Below, in pieces: positions 9,166-17,831 of a stretch of 64,000 nucleotides of DNA. Location of the stretch: contig JAPOYU010000054.1 of the NCBI GenBank assembly GCA_026706395.1, forward strand, positions 80,145 through 144,144. The letters are read 5' to 3'. The first letter of the stretch is position 1; each line of letters starts with the position of its first letter. The position numbers and the translations under genes are program-made. The notes below the pieces were generated by a model. It was not told the origin of the DNA and made no database searches. It worked only from the letters and a program-made list of their open reading frames with translations. This stretch comes from Chloroflexota bacterium. GTDB lineage: Bacteria; Chloroflexota; Anaerolineae; Aggregatilineales; Phototrophicaceae.

Positions 9166-10869
9166 TTAGAACAAGCCGACAACTACACCATCTTCGTCAA
9201 TATCGACATTCATCGCTGCGGGACTCCGGCCCAAGCCGGGCATGGTGCGGACATCGCCGCAAAGCGGATAGATGAAACCGGCGCCGGCCGAGGCGCGGAT
9301 ATCGGTGATCGTGATGCGGAAGCCATCGGGCGCGCCTTTGAGCTTGGGATCGTCGCTCAGGCTGAGGTGCGTTTTCGCCATGCAGATGGGCAAGGCGCCA
9401 AGCCCCTGCTCCTCGTATTGGCGGATTTTCCGGCTGGCGATTGGCGCGTAGTCGACGCCGTCGGCGCGGTAGATCTCGGTCGCGATCGTTTCGATCTTGT
9501 CTTTGATCGGCATGTCATCGGGGTAGAGCAGGCGGAAGTCGTTGGGCATCTCACAGGCGGATACGATCATCTCGGCCAGCTCAACTGCGCCAGCGCCACC
9601 CTCCGCCCAATGACGGGCCACGGCGACGCCGGTGGCGCCGGCTGACAAGGCGATCTCCCTAACCGCCTGTATCTCTGCGGCGGTGTCGTCGGCGAAGACG
9701 TTGATCGCCACTACCGGATTGACGCCGAATTTCTTGAGATTCTCCAGATGCCGCACCATGTTTACCGCGCCGGCTTCAACATCGGACACATTTTCTTCTT
9801 TCAGCGCCGGATCAATCGGCCTGCCGGGGATGATGCGGTATTTGCCGGTGTGCGCCTTGAGGGCGCGGATGGTCGCCACCAGGACGACGGCATTGGGCTT
9901 AAGCCCGCTGATGCGCGACTTGATGTTGAAGAATTTCTCCGCGCCGATATCCGCGCCGAAGCCCGATTCGGTCACGACGTAGTCGCCGCATTTCATCGCG
10001 ATCATATCGGCGATGATGGACGAGTTCCCGTGGGCGATATTGGCGAAGGGACCAGCATGAACCAGCGCCGGCGTATTCTCCAGCGACTGCATCAAGTTGG
10101 GCTTGATGGCTTCTTTCATCAGTACTGTCGCCGCCCCGGCCGCGCGGATATCCTCGGCTGTCACCGGATTCTTGTTTCTATCGTAGGCGATGACCATTTT
10201 GCCGATGCGCTCGCGCATATCCTGCAGCGAGGTCGTCAGTGCCAGGATGGCCATGATCTCCGAAGCGACGGTGATGTCGTAGCCGGTTTGGCGCGGCACG
10301 CCATCGAAGCGCTTGCCCAAGCCGATGATGACATTGCGCAAGGCGCGATCGTTGAGGTCGACGACGCGGCGCCAGGGGATATTGTGGATATCGATATCCA
10401 GCGCGTTGCCGTGATAGATATGGGCGTCGAGCATGGCGGCGATCAGGTTGTGCGCGGCGCTGATGGCGTGGATATCGCCGGTCAGATGCAAGTTGAAGTT
10501 TTCCATCGGGACGATCTGGCTGTAACCGCCGCCGGCAGCGCCGCCTTTGATGCCAAAAGTGGGACCCTGAGACGGCTGCCGCACGGTGATGATGGCGTTC
10601 TTGCCGATATGTTTCATCGCCTGACCGATGCCGACGGTCGTGGTGGACTTGCCTTCGCCCAGGGGCGTGGGGGTGATGGCGGTGACGTCTACATACTTGG
10701 CGTCTGGTCTGGATTTCAGCCGATCCAAAACTTCCAGATTGACTTTGGCAACGTATCTGCCGTAGTGCTCCAGGTCTTTGTCTGGGTCAAGGCCCATCAT
10801 TTCGGCGATTTGATTGATGTGGACGAGGTTTGCGCTCTGTGCGATGTCGAGGTCGGAGGGGATGGTCAT
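9166..10869 (-). CDS. fhs: Formate-tetrahydrofolate ligase
   Basis: 567 aa, the normal family length. The ATP-binding loop TPLGEGKSTT lies at about residues 68-77. VRQPSQGPTFGIKGGAAGGGY and the C-terminal KTHLSLSDDP also match. It makes 10-formyl-THF from formate, THF and ATP in cytosolic one-carbon metabolism. It stands alone on the minus strand, and its upstream region is shared with a divergent MFS transporter. There is no strong Shine-Dalgarno sequence before the ATG. Confidence 0.96.
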   Translation of the reverse strand: MTIPSDLDIAQSANLVHINQIAEMMGLDPDKDLEHYGRYVAKVNLEVLDRLKSRPDAKYVDVTAITPTPLGEGKSTTTVGIGQAMKHIGKNAIITVRQPSQGPTFGIKGGAAGGGYSQIVPMENFNLHLTGDIHAISAAHNLIAAMLDAHIYHGNALDIDIHNIPWRRVVDLNDRALRNVIIGLGKRFDGVPRQTGYDITVASEIMAILALTTSLQDMRERIGKMVIAYDRNKNPVTAEDIRAAGAATVLMKEAIKPNLMQSLENTPALVHAGPFANIAHGNSSIIADMIAMKCGDYVVTESGFGADIGAEKFFNIKSRISGLKPNAVVLVATIRALKAHTGKYRIIPGRPIDPALKEENVSDVEAGAVNMVRHLENLKKFGVNPVVAINVFADDTAAEIQAVREIALSAGATGVAVARHWAEGGAGAVELAEMIVSACEMPNDFRLLYPDDMPIKDKIETIATEIYRADGVDYAPIASRKIRQYEEQGLGALPICMAKTHLSLSDDPKLKGAPDGFRITITDIRASAGAGFIYPLCGDVRTMPGLGRSPAAMNVDIDEDGVVVGLF

Positions 10870-11006
10870 GGGTGGCCAGCTTTCAAAACCTGTGTGATTT
10901 ATGGAGGTGTTATGCTACTCCGCGCGGTTGACTACGAGTGCTGAGTCGCCACCGAGCCAGCGGCGAAACTCTAAGCGTTGATTTTAACATGAACGAGATG
11001 CGTCGG

Positions 11007-11035
11007 CTGTCAATTCTCAGATAGGATTTTATAAT
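11007..11035 (+). promoter_or_regulatory. Candidate sigma-70 promoter of the MFS gene
   Basis: CTGTCA at 11007-11012, a 17-base spacer, and a perfect TATAAT at 11030-11035, 33 bases before the MFS start codon. Read by eye only. Confidence 0.5.
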
Positions 11036-11068
11036 GCGAGGGAGAATCATCAACGGAGCCAACAGGCT

Positions 11069-12358
11069 ATGCCGCCTACCACAGCCGAGAGTTTAGTGCG
11101 CAGCCGTCTGGTCGCTGCCAGTCCGGTCTATTATGGCTGGATTGTCTGGCTGGTCGCCTTGATCGCGGCGAACAGCAGCGCGCCGGGCCAGAGTTTTTCC
11201 GTCTCGCTGTTTATGGATTATTTCATAGAAGATTTCGGGCTGGATCGCACGACGGTCAGCGGCTTGTACGGCGCCGGCACCTTCGTCGCTTCGCTGGGTT
11301 TGACCTGGATCGGACGGCAAATTGACCGCTGGGGCAATCGCCGGGTCGGTACGGTGATCGCTACGCTGTTCGCGATAGTGCTGGTGCTCTGCGCGCTGAT
11401 TAATGGCCCGGTAATGTTATTCTTCGCCTTCGTTGGCTTGCGCGGCTTGGGTCAAGGCGGCTTGACGCTGGTCGGGTCCACGGCCGTCGCCAATTGGTTC
11501 CGCCAGCGCCGGGGACGAATGATGGCGTTAGCGGCGCTGACCTACGCTCTCTTCCAGGGCATATACGTCAATTTGCTGCGACTTCTGCTGGATGTTTATG
11601 ATTGGAGGCAGGTATTCGTATTCTTGGCCATCGCGCTGGCGGTGCTGGTCGTGCCGGTCATTGCCCTGTTCATGAGGGACAAGCCGGAGCAGTTTGGCTT
11701 GGAGCCGGACGCCGAGAGGGGCGGCGACAAGGGTGAAGCCAGAGCAAATCGCGAACCTGAAGACAATTGGACGTTGGCAGAGGCATTGCGGACGCCAATG
11801 CTGTGGATATTGCTGTTCGCGCGGATGCTGGCGTCGGCCTGGCTGACCGGTCTGGTCTTGCACCAGGTGTCGATATTCGCCGGCTTGGGGCACGGTATGC
11901 AGGTGGTTACCGAGACTTACGCGCTGCTGTCGGTCGTCGCGGGCGGTTCGGCGCTTTTTGGCGGTTTCTTGATCGATCGCTTCAATCCGACAGTTGTCGT
12001 CGTTCTGAAACTGGTGGCGCTAATCGGGGCGTCTGTTTTCGCAATGACCATGCGGGAGAGTTGGCTGCTCGTCATGTATGCGCTGTCGTTCGGCGTGGTC
12101 ATTGGTATCGGCTATGTCTTCGACGGGGCGGTCTGGCCCAATCTGTTCGGACGCGAGTTTCAAGGCGAGATTCGCGGTTTCGTCTTCGCGGCGCTCGTCA
12201 TCGGCAGCGCGATTGGTCCGGCGCTCTTTGGGTTCAGCTACGATCACGCCGGCGGCTATGCTCCGGTGCTTTGGCTGGGCGCTGGATTGAGCGCGGTAGT
12301 GCTGGTCATGTCGCTGATGGTGCGCCCGCCGGTGCGCCGGGACTTCACGACGGTTTAA
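11069..12358 (+). CDS. MFS transporter (monocarboxylate/OFA-like)
   Basis: 429 aa with about twelve hydrophobic segments and a central cytoplasmic loop (residues ~208-235, rich in Glu, Lys and Arg). The loop between helices 2 and 3 has DRWGNRR, the usual MFS signature. The first helix and its glycine pattern resemble monocarboxylate or oxalate/formate-type carriers, but the substrate is not readable. ACGGAG lies before the ATG. Formate transport is only a guess from the divergent fhs gene. The stop overlaps the glgB stop by four bases. Confidence 0.8.
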   Translation: MPPTTAESLVRSRLVAASPVYYGWIVWLVALIAANSSAPGQSFSVSLFMDYFIEDFGLDRTTVSGLYGAGTFVASLGLTWIGRQIDRWGNRRVGTVIATLFAIVLVLCALINGPVMLFFAFVGLRGLGQGGLTLVGSTAVANWFRQRRGRMMALAALTYALFQGIYVNLLRLLLDVYDWRQVFVFLAIALAVLVVPVIALFMRDKPEQFGLEPDAERGGDKGEARANREPEDNWTLAEALRTPMLWILLFARMLASAWLTGLVLHQVSIFAGLGHGMQVVTETYALLSVVAGGSALFGGFLIDRFNPTVVVVLKLVALIGASVFAMTMRESWLLVMYALSFGVVIGIGYVFDGAVWPNLFGREFQGEIRGFVFAALVIGSAIGPALFGFSYDHAGGYAPVLWLGAGLSAVVLVMSLMVRPPVRRDFTTV

Positions 12359-14547
12359 TCGGCCGGCTTCAAGATTAGAATGGCCAGGGGCGGCAAGCGC
12401 AGGCTGACGCTGCAAGGCAGACCGTGGCTGGCGCTGTCTTCGCTGTGGACGCCGCCAAGGTTGCCGACATTGCCCCCGCCGTAAAGCGCGGCATCGCTGT
12501 TCAAAGCCTCCTGATAGAAGCCGGCGCGCGGAACGCCGATGCGATAGTTCTCGCGGACGATCGGCGTGCAATTGAGTACGATGACAAGAAAATCGTCGCG
12601 GTCATCGGCGTAGCGAATGTAACTGTAGACGCTGTTGTCGGCGTCATTCGCCTCGATCCAGCGGAAGCCTTCGGGGTCGAAGTCGCCCTGCCAGAGCGCG
12701 GGCTGATCGCGATAGAAGTGATTCAGGTCCCGCACCCAGGTTTGAATCTGAGCGTGCTTGTCGTAGTCCAGCAGATGCCAGTCGAGGCTGCGCCCTTCGC
12801 TCCACTCGGCGAACTGCCCGAATTCGTTGCCCATGAAATTTAGTTTCTTGCCCAACTGCGTGTACTGATAGCCGAATAGCAGCCGCAGACCGGCGAACTT
12901 CCGCCAATAATCGCCGGGCAGCTTGCCGATCAGCGAGCCTTTCATGTGCACGACTTCGTCATGTGAAAGAGGCAGGACGAAGTTTTCGCTGAAGGCGTAA
13001 AGGCTGGCGAATGTGATCTGATGATGGTGATAGCGGCGATAGATTGGGTCCTGCTTCATGTATTTCAGCGTGTCGTGCATCCAGCCCATGTTCCACTTGA
13101 AGGTGAAGCCCAGTCCGCCAACGTAAGTCGGTCGCGAGACCATAGCCCAGGCGGTCGATTCTTCGGCGATGGTGATGGCGCCGGGCGCTTCGGCATGAAC
13201 AACTTCGTTGAATTCCCGCAGGAAGGCGAGAGCGCCCAGGTTCTCATGGCTGCCGTATTCGTTGGCGATCCACGTGCCGTCCTCCCGGGAGAAATTGAGG
13301 TAGATCATCGACGACACCGCGTCAACGCGCAGGCCGTCAATGTGGAATTTCTCCAGCCAGAAGAGGGCGTTGGCGATGAGGAAGTTGCGGACTTCGTTGC
13401 GGGCGTAGTTGAAGATCATCGTGCCCCAATCGGGGTGTTCGCTTTGGCGCGGATCTTCATGGCTGTAGAGGTGCGTGCCATCGAAGTAGTTGAGCCCGTA
13501 GCCGTCCTTGGGGAAATGAGCCGGCACCCAATCCAGAATGACGGCGATGCCGTTTTGATGGCAGCGGTCGACGAAGCGCATGAAATCCTCTGGCTCGCCG
13601 AAGCGGCTGGTCGGCGCGTAGTAACCGGTGACTTGATAACCCCAGGAGGCGTCCAGCGGGTGTTCGGCGATTGGAAGCAACTCCAGGTGGGTATATCCCA
13701 TGTCGACCAGATAAGGCAGGAGTTCATCGGCCAGATCGCAATAGGTCAGGTAAGCGCCGCGGTCTTTGCGCCTCCAGGAACCCAGGTGGAGTTCGTAGAT
13801 ATTCATCGGCTGCTTCAGCGGATTGCTCTCGGCGCGCGCCGCCAGCCATTCGGCGTCGCCCCATTGATATTGGTCGAGGTTGTAGACGATGGAAGCGGTG
13901 TCCGGACGGATCTCGGAGTAGAAACCGTATGGATCGGACTTGGCTGCACGGTAGCCCTGGTTATGCGAGCGCACTTCAAACTTGTAGCGCGCGCCCGCTT
14001 CCAGGCCGGGCACGAAGATCTCCCAGATGCCGGAATCATTGATATTCTCCATGGCGTGGGTGCGCGGATCCCAGCGATTGAAGTCGCCGATGACCGCGAC
14101 TTTGTAGCAGTTTGGCGCCCAGACAGCGAAGTTGACGCCGCTCACACCATTGATTTCGCGGGGATGCGCGCCGAGCTTGTTGTAGATTTCGCGGTTTTCG
14201 CCTTGCCCGAAGAGATAGATGTCGTAATCGGACAGCAGGGGCGGATGGCCATACGCTTCGCCGAACGATTCGATCTCGTCTTCCCAGGTGACGGACTCGA
14301 AGTGATATTGCGCCTTCGCCCAGCCGGCAGCGAGATCAGCGACGAAGAGACCGGCTTCATCGACCTGCTCCATCGGCGCGCGACAGCCGGTGTCGTCATT
14401 TGTGACCTGTACTTGTTTCGCCCAGGGGCGAAAGGCGCGAATCGACACATCATCGCCGGTTTGATGCCGACCCAGGATTGAAGATGGCGCGCCGACCTCG
14501 CCGGTGACCAAGGCCTGGATGGCGTCGGGGTGGATAGTCAGGGGCAT
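12355..14547 (-). CDS. glgB: 1,4-alpha-glucan branching enzyme
   Basis: 730 aa. An N-terminal beta-sandwich and CBM48 domain (NFAVWAPNCYKVAVIGDFNRWD) is followed by a GH13 barrel. The catalytic nucleophile is in GLRVDAVSSMIY (about D409), the acid/base in IAEESTAW (about E462-463), and the transition-state Asp in LSHDEVVH. It forms alpha-1,6 branches in glycogen. AAGGA lies seven bases before the ATG. It stands alone with no other glg genes nearby. It converges on the MFS gene with a four-base overlap. Confidence 0.96.
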   Translation of the reverse strand: MPLTIHPDAIQALVTGEVGAPSSILGRHQTGDDVSIRAFRPWAKQVQVTNDDTGCRAPMEQVDEAGLFVADLAAGWAKAQYHFESVTWEDEIESFGEAYGHPPLLSDYDIYLFGQGENREIYNKLGAHPREINGVSGVNFAVWAPNCYKVAVIGDFNRWDPRTHAMENINDSGIWEIFVPGLEAGARYKFEVRSHNQGYRAAKSDPYGFYSEIRPDTASIVYNLDQYQWGDAEWLAARAESNPLKQPMNIYELHLGSWRRKDRGAYLTYCDLADELLPYLVDMGYTHLELLPIAEHPLDASWGYQVTGYYAPTSRFGEPEDFMRFVDRCHQNGIAVILDWVPAHFPKDGYGLNYFDGTHLYSHEDPRQSEHPDWGTMIFNYARNEVRNFLIANALFWLEKFHIDGLRVDAVSSMIYLNFSREDGTWIANEYGSHENLGALAFLREFNEVVHAEAPGAITIAEESTAWAMVSRPTYVGGLGFTFKWNMGWMHDTLKYMKQDPIYRRYHHHQITFASLYAFSENFVLPLSHDEVVHMKGSLIGKLPGDYWRKFAGLRLLFGYQYTQLGKKLNFMGNEFGQFAEWSEGRSLDWHLLDYDKHAQIQTWVRDLNHFYRDQPALWQGDFDPEGFRWIEANDADNSVYSYIRYADDRDDFLVIVLNCTPIVRENYRIGVPRAGFYQEALNSDAALYGGGNVGNLGGVHSEDSASHGLPCSVSLRLPPLAILILKPAD

Positions 14548-14585
14548 CCATTGTCCTTGGGATAAGTAGGCGAATTACTTGCGGT

Positions 14586-14591
14586 ATTATA
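14586..14591 (-). promoter_or_regulatory. Candidate -10 box of glgB
   Basis: A perfect TATAAT on the minus strand 38 bases upstream of glgB. The -35 region at 17 bases is poor, so this is a weak call. Confidence 0.3.
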
Positions 14592-14661
14592 GCCGCTTTG
14601 ATTCGAAATCGTAGGTTGCCGGCATGACTGCGCCAGGGCGCCGATGGCGGACCAGACATGC

Positions 14662-14690
14662 TTGAATTAGCATGGCACATGTGATATCAT
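14662..14690 (+). promoter_or_regulatory. Candidate dinB promoter
   Basis: TTGAAT at 14662-14667, a 17-base spacer and TATCAT at 14685-14690 in a locally AT-rich stretch before dinB. An 18-bp palindrome begins at the end of the -10 box. Confidence 0.45.
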
Positions 14691-14706
14691 AGAAAATATA
14701 TTCTAT
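14689..14706. promoter_or_regulatory. 18-bp perfect palindrome at the dinB promoter, possible LexA operator variant
   Basis: ATAGAAAATATATTCTAT is a perfect palindrome that starts at the candidate -10. It keeps the GAA-N6-TTC geometry of the LexA box seen at uvrB in this window, but the inner C/G bases are replaced by A/T. The position directly after the -10 matches the uvrB operator. A role in SOS control of dinB is inferred. Confidence 0.4.
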
Positions 14707-14754
14707 TAGTTTGAAGTTACTATTGATGATTTAGGCTGAACTGTGTGACATAAG

Positions 14755-15963
14755 ATGGCCAAGACACGCAAGATCCTCCATCTTGATTTAGATGCTTTCT
14801 TTTGCGCGGTAGAAGAGCAGTTGAATCCGGCGCTGCGGGGCAAGGCGATCGCCGTCGGCGGCCGGCCCGATGAACGAGGCGTGGTGTCATCCGCTTCATA
14901 TCCGGCGAGAAAATATGGCGTGCGTTCGGCGATGCCGATGGCGCAGGCCATCAGGCTGTGCCCGCATCTCATTGTGGTGGGGCAGACGCGCGGTGTTTAT
15001 TCCAGGCGCTCGAAAGCGGTCATGGACATCTTGCGTGATACAGCGCCATACGTTGAGCCGCTTTCGATCGACGAAGCCTTTCTCGATGTGACGATTCTGC
15101 CCGACCCGATTATTGACATTGCGCAACGACTGCAAAGGCGCATCAACGACGAGTTGGATCTGCCTTGTTCGCTTGGCGGCGCGACCAACAAACTGGTGGC
15201 CAAAACGGCGAATACGGTCGGCAAAGCGCGGGGGGCGATGGATAAACCGCCCAATACCATCACGATTGTGCCGGCTGGCGAAGAAGCGGTCTTCATGGCG
15301 CCGCTGCCTATTCGGCGGCTTTGGGGCGTGGGGCCTAAAAGCGCCGAGAAGCTGCACAGCCTGGGTTTGACCACGGTGGGGGATATCGCCGGTTGGTCGG
15401 AAGAGGCGCTGATTGCGCGTCTGGGCAAGCTCGGCGGCGACATCTGGCGGCGGGCGCAGGGCATCGACTTCCGCCCGGTCCTTTCGGAGCACGAGGCCAA
15501 GTCGATCAGCAAGGAAGTGACCTTCGCCAGAGACATAGCCGACGAAGCGGAACTCAAGCTGACATTGCGCCGTCTGGCTGATGGCGTGGCGCGACAGGCG
15601 CGTAAAGCCGGCTTGGCGGGCAACACGGTCAAGATCAAACTGCGCTGGACGGACTTTTCGACCCTGAGCCGACAGTTGACGCTTGATCATCCCACCGATC
15701 TTGACGGCGACATATTCAACTCCGCTCGCGCGCTATTCGAACAGGTCTGGCCGCCGGGCAGGCCGGTCCGGCTGATCGGGGTTGGCATAAGCGGATTCGG
15801 TGCGACGAATCGGCAGCTTGGATTCTGGAGCGATGGTGCAAGTGACAAGCACGAAGAAGACTTGGTGGAGGCCTTGGATCGCTTGCGGGACAAATACGGC
15901 GAACGGATGATCCGGCGGGCGAGCGACCTGCGCTATGAGCCGCGTGAGGACAACAAGCGCTGA
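14755..15963 (+). CDS. dinB: DNA polymerase IV (Y family)
   Basis: 402 aa. ILHLDLDAFFCAVEEQ carries the first catalytic Asp with the steric-gate region, and SIDEAFLDVT carries the second Asp/Glu pair. PVRPIRRLWGVGPKSAEKL-like helix-hairpin-helix sequence and the little-finger domain follow. It is a lesion-bypass polymerase in the SOS response. The 207-base upstream gap holds a promoter-like sequence and a strong dyad. There is no good Shine-Dalgarno sequence before the ATG. Confidence 0.95.
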   Translation: MAKTRKILHLDLDAFFCAVEEQLNPALRGKAIAVGGRPDERGVVSSASYPARKYGVRSAMPMAQAIRLCPHLIVVGQTRGVYSRRSKAVMDILRDTAPYVEPLSIDEAFLDVTILPDPIIDIAQRLQRRINDELDLPCSLGGATNKLVAKTANTVGKARGAMDKPPNTITIVPAGEEAVFMAPLPIRRLWGVGPKSAEKLHSLGLTTVGDIAGWSEEALIARLGKLGGDIWRRAQGIDFRPVLSEHEAKSISKEVTFARDIADEAELKLTLRRLADGVARQARKAGLAGNTVKIKLRWTDFSTLSRQLTLDHPTDLDGDIFNSARALFEQVWPPGRPVRLIGVGISGFGATNRQLGFWSDGASDKHEEDLVEALDRLRDKYGERMIRRASDLRYEPREDNKR

Positions 15964-15981
15964 CCGGTTTTCGGACGCCGA

Positions 15982-17808
15982 CTAGACCAGGGTATAGAGC
16001 TGGTGGTAAACCCCTTCGAGCTCCAGCAGATCCTGGTGGCTTCCCATTTCAATGATCTTGCCATGGTCCATGACGACGATGACATCGGCTGAGGTGATCG
16101 TGCTCAGGCGGTGGGCGATGATGAAGCTGGTGCGCCCTTCCAGCAGGCGCTCCAGGGCTCGCTGGATCAGCCGTTCGGTCTGCGTGTCGATATTGCTGGT
16201 CGCTTCATCGAGGATCAGTACGCGCGGATCGGCCAGCAGAGCGCGGGCGAAGGCCAGCAGTTGCCGCTGACCGGTGGACAAGACAGCGCCGCCTTCCTTG
16301 ACGTCGCTGAGATAGCCGTCTTCCATGTCGATGATAAAGTCGTGCGCGCCGACCGCTTTCGCCGCATTGACGACTTCTTCATCGCTGGCGTTCAAGCGCC
16401 CGTAGCGGATGTTATCCATGACCGTGCCAGAGAAGAGATGGGTATCTTGCGGTACGACGCTGATCTGCCGCCGCAAGCTGCTCTGCGTGATATGCCGAAT
16501 GTCATGGCCGTCAACCGTCACTCTGCCCTCTGTCACATCATGGAAGCGCATGATCAGCTTGACCATCGTGGTCTTGCCGGCGCCGGTGTGCCCGACAAAA
16601 GCGACGCGAGAGCCGGCCGGCACATCCAGATTAATGTCCTGAAGGACCAGCGGCCCGCCAGGTGAATAACGGAAAGCGACTTCTTCAAAGCGAATGCGCC
16701 CGGTGATTTCGGGCAGCTCGTCGGCGACGAATTCATCGCGGACTTCGACCGGGAAGTCCATCAACTTGAATATCCGGTAGCCGGAAGCTATTACGCTCTG
16801 GAGCAGGTTGTAACGCTGCGCCAGCAGGCGAATGGGATAGAAGAATTGCTGAATATACAGGACAAACGCCAGCAATACACCGACTGAGATTCGATCATCG
16901 AGGACCAAAGTACCGCCAACAAAGATAAGCGTGCCGGTGGCAATGCCGCCTATCATTTCTACGGTGGGGTAGAAAAAGCCTGCGATCAGCGCGACCCGCA
17001 CACCAGCTTGACGGCTCGCCTCATTGATTTCACCGGCAAATCGCTGGTAGTTATGGTCTTGGCGGGCGAAGGCCTGCGTGACCCGGACGCCGGTGAAGGC
17101 TTCGGAAAGCTCGGCGTTAACTTTGGCGTTGTTGTCGGAGAGGCGCAGATAAGCGGCGCGGGCGTGCAGGCGCCAGAAGTTCGCAATTATCAGCAGGACA
17201 ACAAGCACGGTGAAGGCGACCGCGGTCAGCGGCACGTTAATCACGAGCATCGAGATGATGATGCCAAAGAGCATCAGTACCTCGCGAATGCTGCCGACTG
17301 CGGCGAATGTCACCGCTTCGCGCACGACGTTGACATCGCTGATGACACGGGCGATCAGGCGTCCCGCCTCGTACTCGGCGAAGAAGCTGATCGACAGGTA
17401 TTGAATATGCTCAAACAACTGATCGCGCAAGGTCTTGATGATGGTTTGGCCGATGATCGCCATATTGCCCAGTTGGATGCGGAAACCAATGAAGCCGATC
17501 ACCTGAATGAACACAAAGAAAAGAACGCCGCCGATGAGTATCGAGATCTCACCCTTGCGAATGCCTTCGTCGATCGCCCAGCCGATCAAGGGCGGACCGG
17601 CGACATTCGCGATCACGCTGAGCAGCATCGCGAGGACCGCGACGGTGAATTCGCGCCGGTGCGGGCGGATGTAGGACAACAACCGGAAGGTCACCTCACG
17701 GTCGAAACCCGGACGGTGGTCGTCGTCGATCTCAAGGACATTTGGCTGAATATCCTTGACTTTGGCTTTGGTGGAGCTTTTGCGGTCGCTCCCGTCTTTG
17801 GAAGCCAT
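15982..17808 (-). CDS. ABC exporter half-transporter with consensus Walker B and degenerate signature
   Basis: About 608 aa: six transmembrane segments followed by an ABC ATPase domain. Walker A is GHTGAGKT, Walker B ends LILDEATSNID with the catalytic Glu, and the H-loop reads IIAHRLSTI. The signature is LSTGQ instead of LSGGQ. It partners the upstream half-transporter, which has the complementary defects. The first possible start is a GTG at 17826, five bases after the upstream stop. The ATG at 17808 is preferred because AGGAG precedes it, although only by three bases. Substrate unknown (drug or lipid type). Confidence 0.85.
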   Translation of the reverse strand: MASKDGSDRKSSTKAKVKDIQPNVLEIDDDHRPGFDREVTFRLLSYIRPHRREFTVAVLAMLLSVIANVAGPPLIGWAIDEGIRKGEISILIGGVLFFVFIQVIGFIGFRIQLGNMAIIGQTIIKTLRDQLFEHIQYLSISFFAEYEAGRLIARVISDVNVVREAVTFAAVGSIREVLMLFGIIISMLVINVPLTAVAFTVLVVLLIIANFWRLHARAAYLRLSDNNAKVNAELSEAFTGVRVTQAFARQDHNYQRFAGEINEASRQAGVRVALIAGFFYPTVEMIGGIATGTLIFVGGTLVLDDRISVGVLLAFVLYIQQFFYPIRLLAQRYNLLQSVIASGYRIFKLMDFPVEVRDEFVADELPEITGRIRFEEVAFRYSPGGPLVLQDINLDVPAGSRVAFVGHTGAGKTTMVKLIMRFHDVTEGRVTVDGHDIRHITQSSLRRQISVVPQDTHLFSGTVMDNIRYGRLNASDEEVVNAAKAVGAHDFIIDMEDGYLSDVKEGGAVLSTGQRQLLAFARALLADPRVLILDEATSNIDTQTERLIQRALERLLEGRTSFIIAHRLSTITSADVIVVMDHGKIIEMGSHQDLLELEGVYHQLYTLV

Positions 17809-17831
17809 AATCTCCTGACTCTGCACGCTGC

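Noticed and set aside
10870..11068. Idea that the MFS gene is a formate transporter linked to fhs
   Set aside because: The only support is divergent adjacency; the sequence shows a generic MFS pattern.
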